Positions 53,486 through 61,835 of a DNA stretch of 64,000 nucleotides are shown here, one piece after another. The position numbers and the translations under genes are program-made. The notes beneath the pieces are model-generated. The model was not told where the DNA came from. It was given only the letters and a program-made list of their open reading frames with translations, and did no database searches. How positions within the stretch are numbered: position 1 is the stretch's first letter; each line of letters begins with the position of its first letter. Source of the DNA: Paracoccus chinensis (GTDB taxonomy: Bacteria; Pseudomonadota; Alphaproteobacteria; Rhodobacterales; Rhodobacteraceae); the NCBI RefSeq assembly GCF_900102885.1, contig NZ_FNGE01000001.1, positions 1 to 64,000 of the forward strand. The letters are read 5' to 3'.

Positions 53486-54100
53486 TTAATGGTGGAAGAT
53501 GTCGTTGTCATCGCCCCAGCCCATCAGGTCCAGCGTGGCGCGGGCGGGCAGGAAGTCGAAGCAGGCCTGCGCCAGCGCCGTCCGCCCCTCGCGCTCCAGC
53601 CGCTTTTCCAGCTCGGCCTTGAGCGCATGCAGATGCAGCACGTCCGAGGCCGCATAGTCCAGTTGCGCGAGGGTCAGTTCCGCAGCCCCCCAGTCGCTGG
53701 TCTGCTGCTGCTTGGATACGTCCACGCCCACAAGGTCGTTCAGCAGGTACTTCAGCCCATGCCGGTCGGTGAAGGTCCGCACCATCTTCGACGCGATCTT
53801 GGTGCACCAGACGGGCCGCGTCACCACGCCGAAGGCGTTTTCCAGCGCCGCGATGTCGAAGCGGCCGAAGTGGAACAGCTTCAACGTGCCCTCGTCGGCC
53901 AGCATCCGGGTCAGGTTCGGCGCCTCGCGCTGGCCGCGGGCGATCTGCACCAGATGGGCGTCGCCGTCGCCCGCGCTCATCTGCACCAGGCACAGCCGGT
54001 CGCGGCGCGGGTCAAGGCCCATGGTCTCGGTGTCGATGGCCACGACCGGCCCCAGGTCCAGCCCGTCGGGCAGGTCGTGGCGGTGAAGATGGATGGTCAT
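53486..54100 (-). CDS. rnd: Ribonuclease D-like DEDDy exonuclease
   Basis: A 204-residue protein consisting of only the exonuclease domain: VVAIDTETMGL (D, E), FHFGRFDIAAL (D) and the last D and Y of YAASDVLHLH. It lacks the HRDC domains of E. coli RNase D (375 residues), a common short form in alphaproteobacteria. It processes tRNA or other small RNA 3' ends. It lies 9 bp upstream of kdsD. Confidence 0.9.
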   Translation of the reverse strand: MTIHLHRHDLPDGLDLGPVVAIDTETMGLDPRRDRLCLVQMSAGDGDAHLVQIARGQREAPNLTRMLADEGTLKLFHFGRFDIAALENAFGVVTRPVWCTKIASKMVRTFTDRHGLKYLLNDLVGVDVSKQQQTSDWGAAELTLAQLDYAASDVLHLHALKAELEKRLEREGRTALAQACFDFLPARATLDLMGWGDDNDIFHH

Positions 54101-54170
54101 GCGCGGGTCCCTTCGGCTTTGGGGCGGATGTGCCCGCCCCGCCGGGGCGCGTCAATGAAAAGGCGCGGGC

Positions 54171-55094
54171 TCAGCCGGTGCCCTGCCCGCCGGTCGCGGC
54201 ATAAACCTCGCCGGTGATGTAGCTCGCCTCGTCGCTGGCCAGCAGCACAAAGATCGGCGCGATCTCGACCGGCTGGCCCGCGCGACCCAGCACGGTGTCG
54301 GCCCCGAACTGGGGCAGATCCTCCTTGGGCTGCCCGCCCGAAACCTGCAGCGGCGTCCAGAACGGTCCCGGCGCCACCGCATTCACCCGGATGCCCTTGG
54401 ACGCGACCTGCTTGGCCAGCGCCTGGGCAAAGACCTTCCCCGCGCCCTTGGTCATCGCATAGTCCAGCATGTCGGGCGAGGGCGAATAGGCGTTGATCGA
54501 GGAGGTCACGATGATCGAGGCGCCCTTCTTCAGGTGCGGCAGCGCCTGCTGCGCCATCCAGAAGGGGGCATAGATGTTGGTCTTCATCGTGGCGTCGAAC
54601 TGCTCGGTCGTGATGTCCGTGATCGACTTCTGCGCCTGCTGCATCCCGGCGTTCAGAACCAGCACCTCAAGCCCGCCCAGCGCCTTCACGGCATCGTCCA
54701 CGACCTGACGCGCGGCCTTCTCGTCCTTGAGATCAGCAGGCAGCGCCACGGCGCGGCGGCCCTCGGCCTCGATCAGCCTGATCACGGTCTCGGCGTCGCT
54801 TTCCTCGCGCGGGTGATAGCAGATCGCCACGTCCGCGCCCTCGCGCGCATAGGCGATGGCGGTGGCGCGACCGAGGCCGCTGTCGCCGCCCGTGATCAGC
54901 GCGCGCTTGCCTGCCAGCCGCCCGTTGCCCTTGTAGCTGGTCTCGCCGTGATCGGGCTGGGGTTCCATCTTCTCGGCCAGCCCCGGCCAGGGCTGCTGGT
55001 CGTCGGAATACGGGTTCAGCGGCAGGTCGGGGTTCTCGATCGAGCCCGCGCGGTGCGGCGGGATGACGGGATCGTTCTCTTCCTTCGAGGACAT
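54171..55094 (-). CDS. SDR-family oxidoreductase (YghA/YdaD-like)
   Basis: A 307-residue short-chain dehydrogenase. It has an N-terminal extension with YSDDQQPWPGLAEKMEPQPD, the cofactor loop ALITGGDSGLGRATA, LVLNAGMQ, and the catalytic Ser-Tyr-Lys (TSSINAYSPSP then DYAMTKG). This subgroup is associated with general stress in Bacillus and E. coli; the substrate is not known. It stands alone between rnd and the AI-2E gene. Confidence 0.88.
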   Translation of the reverse strand: MSSKEENDPVIPPHRAGSIENPDLPLNPYSDDQQPWPGLAEKMEPQPDHGETSYKGNGRLAGKRALITGGDSGLGRATAIAYAREGADVAICYHPREESDAETVIRLIEAEGRRAVALPADLKDEKAARQVVDDAVKALGGLEVLVLNAGMQQAQKSITDITTEQFDATMKTNIYAPFWMAQQALPHLKKGASIIVTSSINAYSPSPDMLDYAMTKGAGKVFAQALAKQVASKGIRVNAVAPGPFWTPLQVSGGQPKEDLPQFGADTVLGRAGQPVEIAPIFVLLASDEASYITGEVYAATGGQGTG

Positions 55095-55203
55095 GGATTC
55101 GGCCTTTCACTTGTCGGAAGCTGCCGGGGGCAACGCCGCGCGTCCCGCCCCGTTCCACCGCGGCCCCGCGATACTGGCCAACAAAAGCGAAATGCGCCGC
55201 CCT

Positions 55204-56280
55204 TCAGTCCACGCGTGGCCGGTCCACCGCCCGCGTGCGGCGGCGGCGGATGCTGGCGCGGTATTCCGCGTCGAAATAGCGCACGACGACCCCGATCGCC
55301 GCCCCCAGCGGCACCGCCAGCAGCAGGCCCGCAAAGCCGAAGAGCGTCCCCCCGACCGCCAGCGACAGCAGCAGGAAGACCGGGTGCAGCTTGACGGAAT
55401 CCCCCACGATGCGGGGGGTGACGAAGTTCCCCTCGGCCACCTGTCCGAAGACGAAGACAAAGGCTACCAGCGCCACCATCCACCAGTCGCCCCAGAACTG
55501 CACCAGCGCCACGCCGGTGGCCAGGATGAAGCCGGAGAACGACCCCAGGTAGGGGATGAAGTTCAGCAGTCCCGAGGCGACGCCGATCAGCAGGCCATAG
55601 TTCAGCCCCAGCGCCATCAGCACCGTGGAATAGAAGGTCGCGAGCAGGGCTCCCACGATCACCTGACCCCGCACGAAGCCCGTCATCACGTCGTCGATGT
55701 CGCGGGCCAGCCTGCGGATCAGCGGCGCCTGCTCGGGCGGCAGGCGCTTGTTCACGCCCTGGAGGATCCGGTCCCAGTCATACAGCATGTAGATCGAGAC
55801 CGTCGCCGTCGCGATGAAGATGAAGATCGTGCCCACCGCGCTGATCACGGTGCTGACCGTGCCGCCCAGCAGCAGCAGCGCCGTCAGGCGGATGCGCTCG
55901 AACAGGTCGGTGATGAACTGGCGCAGGAAGCCGCCGTCCTCCATCAGTTCGGGAAAATGCACGGTCAGGAAATCGAAGCCCGAGCGCACCGCGCGCGGCA
56001 GCGCCTCGACCGCCTGGCGGACCTGCGCGATCAGCGTGGGCAGCACCCACAGCGCGACCGCGATCATGGCCGACAGGCCGACCAGCGCGATGATCGCCAC
56101 CGCCCAGGCGCGACCGATGCCCAGCCGCTCCAGCCGGTCGGCCAGGGGATCCAGGAAATAGGCCAGCGCCGTGCCCAGGACGAAGGGCGACAGCACATGG
56201 CCGACCTCGCGCACCAGCAGGACGAACAGCACGAGCCCCGCCAGCATCCAGATCGTCCGCGGCCGAAGCATTACCAGCAT
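55204..56280 (-). CDS. AI-2E family (PerM-like) permease
   Basis: A 358-residue membrane protein with about eight helices: LAGLVLFVLLVREVG near the start, AVAIIALVGLSAMIAVALWVLP, and the family-typical PEQAPLIRRLARDIDDVMTGFVRGQ and FIPYLGSFSG. AI-2E/PerM proteins are poorly characterised carriers; the autoinducer role applies to only some. ATG 56280 was chosen with GGTGGGCG upstream. Confidence 0.87.
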   Translation of the reverse strand: MLVMLRPRTIWMLAGLVLFVLLVREVGHVLSPFVLGTALAYFLDPLADRLERLGIGRAWAVAIIALVGLSAMIAVALWVLPTLIAQVRQAVEALPRAVRSGFDFLTVHFPELMEDGGFLRQFITDLFERIRLTALLLLGGTVSTVISAVGTIFIFIATATVSIYMLYDWDRILQGVNKRLPPEQAPLIRRLARDIDDVMTGFVRGQVIVGALLATFYSTVLMALGLNYGLLIGVASGLLNFIPYLGSFSGFILATGVALVQFWGDWWMVALVAFVFVFGQVAEGNFVTPRIVGDSVKLHPVFLLLSLAVGGTLFGFAGLLLAVPLGAAIGVVVRYFDAEYRASIRRRRTRAVDRPRVD

Positions 56281-56422
56281 GTCGCGCCCACCGTCCCTGT
56301 TTTGACCGCGACTATTGGCGACAAAGCCTGCCTGCGCAACGCCGCCGCGCGCACGCCCTTCGCACATCCGCTTGACGCGGAAAGGGGGCGCTTGCGGCGC
56401 CCCCAGCATGCTTCTTCTTCGT

Positions 56423-56440
56423 CCAAATATCCCGCGGGGG
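56423..56440. repeat. CAAATATCCCG-type intergenic repeat with GC-rich inverted tail
   Basis: CCAAATATCCCGCGGGGG lies between the divergent-looking ends of AI-2E (start side) and gltB (stop), preceded by CTTCTTCTTCG and followed by a GGGGGCGCG...GCCCCC hairpin. The same CTTCTTCG-CCAAATATCCCGC string occurs at 5191-5213. Confidence 0.65.
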
Positions 56441-56476
56441 CGCGGGGGCGCGAAGCCCCCGCTCCGGCCTCTCCGC

Positions 56477-59400
56477 TCACTCGGCGGGGATCGCCGCCAG
56501 GTCCCCCGTCTCGGCCAGCGGGTGCTTCAGGTGCGGCAGCATCTCGCGCGGGCAGAGCTGCAGGAAGTTCGCCCGCTCGCGTTCCCAGTCGGCCAGGATG
56601 TCCCGGGCGCGGCGGCTGCCGGTCTCGGCGGCGTGGCGCTCGATCAGCCCGCGCAGCTCGGCCTCCCAATGGGCGACCGTGACCGGGCAGGTCACCAGCG
56701 TCTCGGCATTGACATAGCGATGCGCCACGCCCTCGGGATCGTACAGGTAGGCCATGCCCCCCGTCATGCCCGCGCCGAAGTTCGCGCCGATGGACCCGAG
56801 GATCACCGCCACGCCGCCGGTCATGTATTCGCAACCGTTGGTGCCGCAGCCCTCGATCACCACCTTGGCGCCCGAGTTCCGCACCGCGAAGCGCTCCCCT
56901 GCCCGCCCGGCCGCGAACAGCCAGCCGTCGGTCGCGCCATACAGCACGGTGTTGCCGATGATGACGTTGTCGGCGGCCTCCAGCGGCGAGCCCATGGCGG
57001 GCTTGACCACGATGATGCCCCCCGACAGGCCCTTGCCCACATAGTCGTTGGCATCGCCCGAGACCTCGATCTTCAGCCCCGGCGCCGCGAAGGCCCCGAG
57101 CGACTGCCCGGCGGAACCCGTCAAGCGCACCGTCAGATGGTCGGGCTGCAGCTTGTTGCGCATCCCGTAGCGCTGCACGATCAGCGACGAGGTCCGCGTG
57201 CCGACCGTCCGCTGGGTGTTCCGCACCGCATAGGACAGCTGCATCTTCTCGCCGTCCTCGAAGAAGCGGGCGGCGTCGCGCTGGATTTCCGCATCCAGCG
57301 TGTCCATCACCGCATTCCGGGGCTTCGAGCGGTCATAGACGATCTTCTCGGACCCATCGACGGTGATCAGCAGCGGGTTCAGGTCGAGGTCATCGAGGAA
57401 GGCCGAGCCGCGCGACACCTGCGTCAGCAGGTCCGCCCGCCCGATCACCTCGTCCAGGGACCGCGCGCCGATGGACGCGAGGATCTCGCGCACCTCCTGC
57501 GCGTAGAAGGTGATCAGGTTCACGACCTTGTCCGCGCTGCCGGTGAACATCGCCCGCAGGCGCTCGTCCTGCGTGCAGACACCGACCGGGCAGGTGTTCG
57601 ACTGGCATTGCCGCACCATGATGCAGCCCATGGCGATCAGCGCGGCGGTGCCGATGCCGTATTCCTCGGCACCCATCATCGCCGCCATCACCACGTCGCG
57701 GCCCGTCCGCAGACCGCCGTCGGTCCGCAGCGTCACCCGGTCGCGGAGCCGGTTCATGGCCAGCACCTGGTGCGCCTCGGTCAGGCCCATCTCCCACGGA
57801 AGCCCCGCGAACTTGATGGACGTTGCGGGGGATGCCCCGGTGCCGCCGTTGTGGCCCGAGATCAGGATGATGTCGGCCTTGGCCTTGGCCACCCCCGCCG
57901 CGATGGTGCCGACGCCGCCGCCTGCGACCAGCTTGACCGTGATCTTGGCGCGCGGGTTGATCTGCTTCAGGTCATAGATCAGCTGCGCGAGATCCTCGAT
58001 CGAGTAGATGTCGTGGTGCGGCGGGGGCGAGATCAGCGTCACGCCCTTGGTCGAATGCCGCAGCCGCGCGATCAGCTCGGTCACCTTCATGCCCGGCAAC
58101 TGCCCGCCCTCGCCGGGCTTGGCCCCCTGGGCGACCTTGATCTCAAGCTCCTCGCAGGCGTTCAGATATTCGGCGGTGACGCCGAAGCGCCCCGAGGCGA
58201 CCTGCTTGATCTTGGCGCAGGGATTGTCGCCGTTCGGCAGCGGATGCGAATGCGCCGGGTCCTCGCCGCCCTCGCCCGAGTCTGACTTGGCCCCGATCCG
58301 GTTCATGGCGATGTTCAGCGTCATGTGCGCCTCGGGGCTCAGCGCCCCCAGGCTCATCCCCGGCGTGACGAAGCGCTTGCGGATCGAGGTGATCGACTCG
58401 ACCTCCTCGATCGGCACCGGCTTGCCCAGCGGCCTGATGTCCAGCAGGTCGCGGATATGGATCGGCGGGTTCGCCCGCATCGCGCCCGAGAACTGCTTCC
58501 AGATTTCATAGGAAGCCTTCTCGCAGGCCAGTTGCAGCAGCCGCATGGTGCTGGCTTCCCAGGCATGCTTCTCGCCCGAGCGACGCGCCTTGTAGAAGCC
58601 GCCGACCGGCAGCAGGTCGGCCGAAGGCGTGTGCCAGCCCTTGTGGTGGATGTCCTCCAGCTTGGCCTGAAGCCCGTGCAGGCCGATGCCGGAAATCCGG
58701 CTCTGCATCCCGGGGAAGTATTCCGCCACCATCGCACGCGACAGCCCGACGGCCTCGAAGTTCAGCCCGCCGCGATAGGAGGACAGGACCGAGATCCCCA
58801 TCTTCGCCATGATCTTCAGAAGGCCCGCGTCGATGGCGTCGCGATAGTTGCGCATGACCTCGATCAGGTCGCCCTTGATCAGTCCGCGCTCGATCCGCTC
58901 GGCGATGGTGTCCTGCGCCAGATACGGGTTCACCGTGGTCGCGCCGCAGCCGATCAGCACGGCGAAGTAATGCGGGTCGATGCACTCGGCCGAGCGCACG
59001 TTCAGCGAGCAGAAGGTCCGCAGCCCCTTGCGCGTCAGCCAGGAATGCACCGCGCTGGTCGCGAGGATCATCGGCAGGCCGATCCGGTCCGGCCCCTGGT
59101 GCTCGTCCGTCAGCACAAGCTGTCCCGCGCCCGATCGGACGGCATCCTCGGCCTCGCCACGGATGCGCGCCAGCGCCTCGCCCATGGCCTGCGGCCCCGC
59201 GCCGTCGTCGAAGGTGCAGTCGATGGTGGTGACCGCCTCGCCGAACATGGCGATGACCTCGGCCAGCTCGCCATTCGCAAGGAAGGGCGTTTCCAGCAGC
59301 GTGATCTCGGTGTGCTTGGAGCTTTCGTCCAGCACGTTCTTCAGGTTGCCGAAGCGCGTCTTGAGGCTCATCACCCGCGTCTCGCGCAGCGAGTCGATGG

Positions 59401-61015
59401 GCGGGTTCGTCACCTGGCTGAAGTTCTGCCGGAAGAAATGGCTCAGCGGCCGATACTGCGCCGACAGCACCGCGGGCGGCGTGTCGTCGCCCATGGATGC
59501 CAGCGCCTCCTTGCCGTCCTCGGCCATGGGCGCCAGCACGGCCTCGATCTCCTCGACGGTGTAACCCGCGGCGATCTGGCGGCGGCGCAGTTCCTCGCCG
59601 GTGTAGGTCACGGGCTCGGGCAGGTTTTCCAGCATCGTGCCGGGCTGGACAACCTTTTCCACCCAGTCGCCGAAGGGCTGGCTGGCGGCCAGCTTATCCT
59701 TCAGCTCGACATCGTGATAAAGCCGCCCCTCGACGATATCGACGGCGATCATCTGCCCCGGCCCCAGCGCGCCCTTTTCGCGCACGCTGGCCTCGTCCAC
59801 CGGCACCATGCCGACCTCGGACCCCGCGATCAGCAGGTTGTCGCCCGTCACGACATAGCGCATCGGCCGCAGACCGTTGCGGTCCAGTCCCCCGCAGACC
59901 CAGCGCCCGTCGGTCATGGCCAGCGCGGCGGGGCCGTCCCAAGGCTCCATGATGGAGTTGCAATAGGCATACATGTCCGACCAGGCTTTCGGCAGGTCGG
60001 TCGTGGCCTTGGACCAGGCCTCGGGCACCATGATGGTCTTGACCATGGGCGCGGACCGGCCCGACCGCACCATCACCTCGAAGACCGCGTCCAGCGCCGC
60101 CGAGTCCGACGATCCCCCCGGCACGATCGGCTTGATGTCCTCGGCCATGTCCCCGAAGGTGCTCGAGGCCATGCGGATCTCGTGGCTTTTCAGCCAGTTG
60201 AGGTTGCCCTTCAGCGTGTTGATCTCGCCGTTATGGGCCAGCATCCGGAAGGGCTGCGCCAGCCACCACTGCGGGAAGGTGTTGGTGGAATAGCGCTGGT
60301 GATAGATGGCGAAGGCGGATTCGAACCGCTCGTCCTGCAGGTCGGGGTAGAAGACGGCGACCTGCTCGGCCAGCATCATCCCCTTGTAGATGATCGACCG
60401 GCAGCTGAGCGTGCAGATGTACATCCCCGCGACCTGGGCCGCGACGGCCGCGCGCTCGATCCGGCGGCGGATGATGTAAAGCTCGCGCTCGAAGGCTTCC
60501 TCGTCGATGTCCTTCTCGCAGCGGATCAGGATCTGCTCGATCTCGGGACGCGTCGCATTGGCCTTTTCGCCCAGAACCGCCGTGTTCACGGGGACGTGCC
60601 GCCAGCCGTAGATGTAATGGCCCATGCGCAGAACCTCGGTTTCCACGATGGTCCGGCAGCGTTCCTGCGCGCCGAAATCCGTGCGCGGCAAAAAGACCTG
60701 CCCCACGGCGATCATCTTGGACGCGTCGGGTTCATGCCCGGTGCTGCGGACCTGGTCGTGGAAGAAGGGGACCGGGATCTGGACATGGATGCCCGCGCCG
60801 TCGCCGGTCTTGCCGTCGGCATCCACCGCGCCCCGGTGCCAGACCGCCTTCAGCGCGTCGATGCCGTTTTCCACGACCTTGCGACTGGCGGTGCCATCGA
60901 TGGACACCACCAGCCCCACCCCGCAGGAGGAATGCTCGTCCTCGTCGCGGTAAAGCGAGTTTTCCGCCATCCAGGCGCGGCGGGCTTCTTCCTGGGCTTG
61001 CCAGTCCTGGGTCAT
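56477..61015 (-). CDS. gltB: Glutamate synthase large subunit
   Basis: A 1512-residue NADPH-GOGAT alpha subunit. A 30-residue propeptide precedes Cys31 (SSCGVG), the glutaminase nucleophile after cleavage. Then come the amidotransferase, central and FMN-binding domains (GHNGGTGASPATSIKFAG near residue 1045), the [3Fe-4S] cysteines in CIMVRQCQSNTCPVGVC (about 1129-1145), and the C-terminal GXGXG helix (LSGGIIVVKP, NDYVGKGLSGG). It transfers glutamine amide nitrogen to 2-oxoglutarate. It comes after gltD and a secreted protein gene, an inverted order compared with E. coli gltBD. Confidence 0.96.
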   Translation of the reverse strand: MTQDWQAQEEARRAWMAENSLYRDEDEHSSCGVGLVVSIDGTASRKVVENGIDALKAVWHRGAVDADGKTGDGAGIHVQIPVPFFHDQVRSTGHEPDASKMIAVGQVFLPRTDFGAQERCRTIVETEVLRMGHYIYGWRHVPVNTAVLGEKANATRPEIEQILIRCEKDIDEEAFERELYIIRRRIERAAVAAQVAGMYICTLSCRSIIYKGMMLAEQVAVFYPDLQDERFESAFAIYHQRYSTNTFPQWWLAQPFRMLAHNGEINTLKGNLNWLKSHEIRMASSTFGDMAEDIKPIVPGGSSDSAALDAVFEVMVRSGRSAPMVKTIMVPEAWSKATTDLPKAWSDMYAYCNSIMEPWDGPAALAMTDGRWVCGGLDRNGLRPMRYVVTGDNLLIAGSEVGMVPVDEASVREKGALGPGQMIAVDIVEGRLYHDVELKDKLAASQPFGDWVEKVVQPGTMLENLPEPVTYTGEELRRRQIAAGYTVEEIEAVLAPMAEDGKEALASMGDDTPPAVLSAQYRPLSHFFRQNFSQVTNPPIDSLRETRVMSLKTRFGNLKNVLDESSKHTEITLLETPFLANGELAEVIAMFGEAVTTIDCTFDDGAGPQAMGEALARIRGEAEDAVRSGAGQLVLTDEHQGPDRIGLPMILATSAVHSWLTRKGLRTFCSLNVRSAECIDPHYFAVLIGCGATTVNPYLAQDTIAERIERGLIKGDLIEVMRNYRDAIDAGLLKIMAKMGISVLSSYRGGLNFEAVGLSRAMVAEYFPGMQSRISGIGLHGLQAKLEDIHHKGWHTPSADLLPVGGFYKARRSGEKHAWEASTMRLLQLACEKASYEIWKQFSGAMRANPPIHIRDLLDIRPLGKPVPIEEVESITSIRKRFVTPGMSLGALSPEAHMTLNIAMNRIGAKSDSGEGGEDPAHSHPLPNGDNPCAKIKQVASGRFGVTAEYLNACEELEIKVAQGAKPGEGGQLPGMKVTELIARLRHSTKGVTLISPPPHHDIYSIEDLAQLIYDLKQINPRAKITVKLVAGGGVGTIAAGVAKAKADIILISGHNGGTGASPATSIKFAGLPWEMGLTEAHQVLAMNRLRDRVTLRTDGGLRTGRDVVMAAMMGAEEYGIGTAALIAMGCIMVRQCQSNTCPVGVCTQDERLRAMFTGSADKVVNLITFYAQEVREILASIGARSLDEVIGRADLLTQVSRGSAFLDDLDLNPLLITVDGSEKIVYDRSKPRNAVMDTLDAEIQRDAARFFEDGEKMQLSYAVRNTQRTVGTRTSSLIVQRYGMRNKLQPDHLTVRLTGSAGQSLGAFAAPGLKIEVSGDANDYVGKGLSGGIIVVKPAMGSPLEAADNVIIGNTVLYGATDGWLFAAGRAGERFAVRNSGAKVVIEGCGTNGCEYMTGGVAVILGSIGANFGAGMTGGMAYLYDPEGVAHRYVNAETLVTCPVTVAHWEAELRGLIERHAAETGSRRARDILADWERERANFLQLCPREMLPHLKHPLAETGDLAAIPAE

Positions 61016-61065
61016 GGTCGGGCTCCTTGGCGGCGCGACGCGAGGGGCGTCGGAGGGAATGGGGA

Positions 61066-61830
61066 TCAGGCGGGGGTGCGGAGGGTCAGGCCGACCATCT
61101 GCATGTTGCAATCATGGTCGGGCGTCGTGGAGCCGAAGCCCGGCTCGCCGGGGCGGATGAAGCGCATGGGCGAATCGTCGGTTTCCTGCGTCTCGCCCGT
61201 CCAGTCGGTCGAGGTCTCGATGCCTCCGAAGAAGCGCCCGAGGCTGCGGCTGACGAATTGCGTGCCGCTGCGCTCGATCAGCAGCTCGCCCGTTTCGGCA
61301 AAGGTCCGCAGGGTGAAGCGGGTGGTGTCCAGTGTCTCGCCGTCGATCTCGACCGTGCCGGTCAGGTCGTCGCGGCCGATGTGGCGCAACCGCTCGCCGG
61401 TATCGGACTGCGTCCAGAAGTCGAAATCGTCGCTGCCGGTCTTCAGCAGCGTGGACAGGCTCGCATGGTCGCGGGCATCCTCGTCCAGCCGGTCGGTGAT
61501 CCCGCTGACAAGGTCGGTGCTTTCCATCCAGCGCGTCTCGGCGTCGATCCGCGACTGGCTGACAAGGCCGTCCTGCGTGAAATAGGCGACCCACTGGTCG
61601 CCCGGCGCATCCGCCGCGCAGCGGTAATGCTGGGCCACGGTGCAGGACCGCTGCTGGACCGTCATCTCAAGCCGGCAGCCCTGCGGCGGCCTCCATTCCG
61701 CAGCCACGGCGGGCACCGTGCCAAGTGCCAGAACAAGGCAAAGACCCTGACCCACGCGCCGCGCCGCAGCATTTCCTGCTGCGCCCGCGGTATGCATCGC
61801 CTGTGCATGCCATGTGCATGGCTTGTGCAT
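61066..61830 (-). CDS. Secreted protein of unknown function between gltD and gltB
   Basis: A 254-residue protein with a long N-terminus and a signal peptide (GLCLVLALGTVPAVA) followed by about 210 residues, mostly beta, with five cysteines (RLEMTVQQRSCTVAQHYRC; DHDCNMQM near the end). No family is recognised. ATG 61830 has GGAG eight bases upstream, inside the end of gltD, so the gene is coupled to gltD. The first 33 bases are three exact-period 11-bp repeats, so the N-terminus reads HKPCTWHAQAMHT; ATG 61797 is the next in-frame start. Confidence 0.7.
   Translation of the reverse strand: MHKPCTWHAQAMHTAGAAGNAAARRVGQGLCLVLALGTVPAVAAEWRPPQGCRLEMTVQQRSCTVAQHYRCAADAPGDQWVAYFTQDGLVSQSRIDAETRWMESTDLVSGITDRLDEDARDHASLSTLLKTGSDDFDFWTQSDTGERLRHIGRDDLTGTVEIDGETLDTTRFTLRTFAETGELLIERSGTQFVSRSLGRFFGGIETSTDWTGETQETDDSPMRFIRPGEPGFGSTTPDHDCNMQMVGLTLRTPA
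61797..61830 (-). repeat. 11-bp tandem repeat with ATG in each unit, at a start codon
   Basis: On the minus strand the units are ATGCACAAGCC, ATGCACATGGC, ATGCACAGGCG and a partial fourth beginning ATGCAT, with ATGs at 61830, 61819, 61808 and 61797, each exactly 11 bp apart. The seven-base core ATGCACA is identical in three. Because 11 is not a multiple of 3, each successive ATG is in a different frame, returning to frame in the fourth. Confidence 0.85.
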
Positions 61831-61835
61831 CGGTC

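Noticed and set aside
55063-56682. 539-codon plus-strand frame
   Set aside because: Antisense to the AI-2E permease gene and rich in Gln/Arg/His; not a plausible protein.
58325-61585. Very long open frame (1086 codons) on the plus strand
   Set aside because: It is antisense to gltB, an intact and unmistakable gene. High GC content leaves long stop-free antisense frames; the translation has a low-complexity His/Arg/Gln-rich character.
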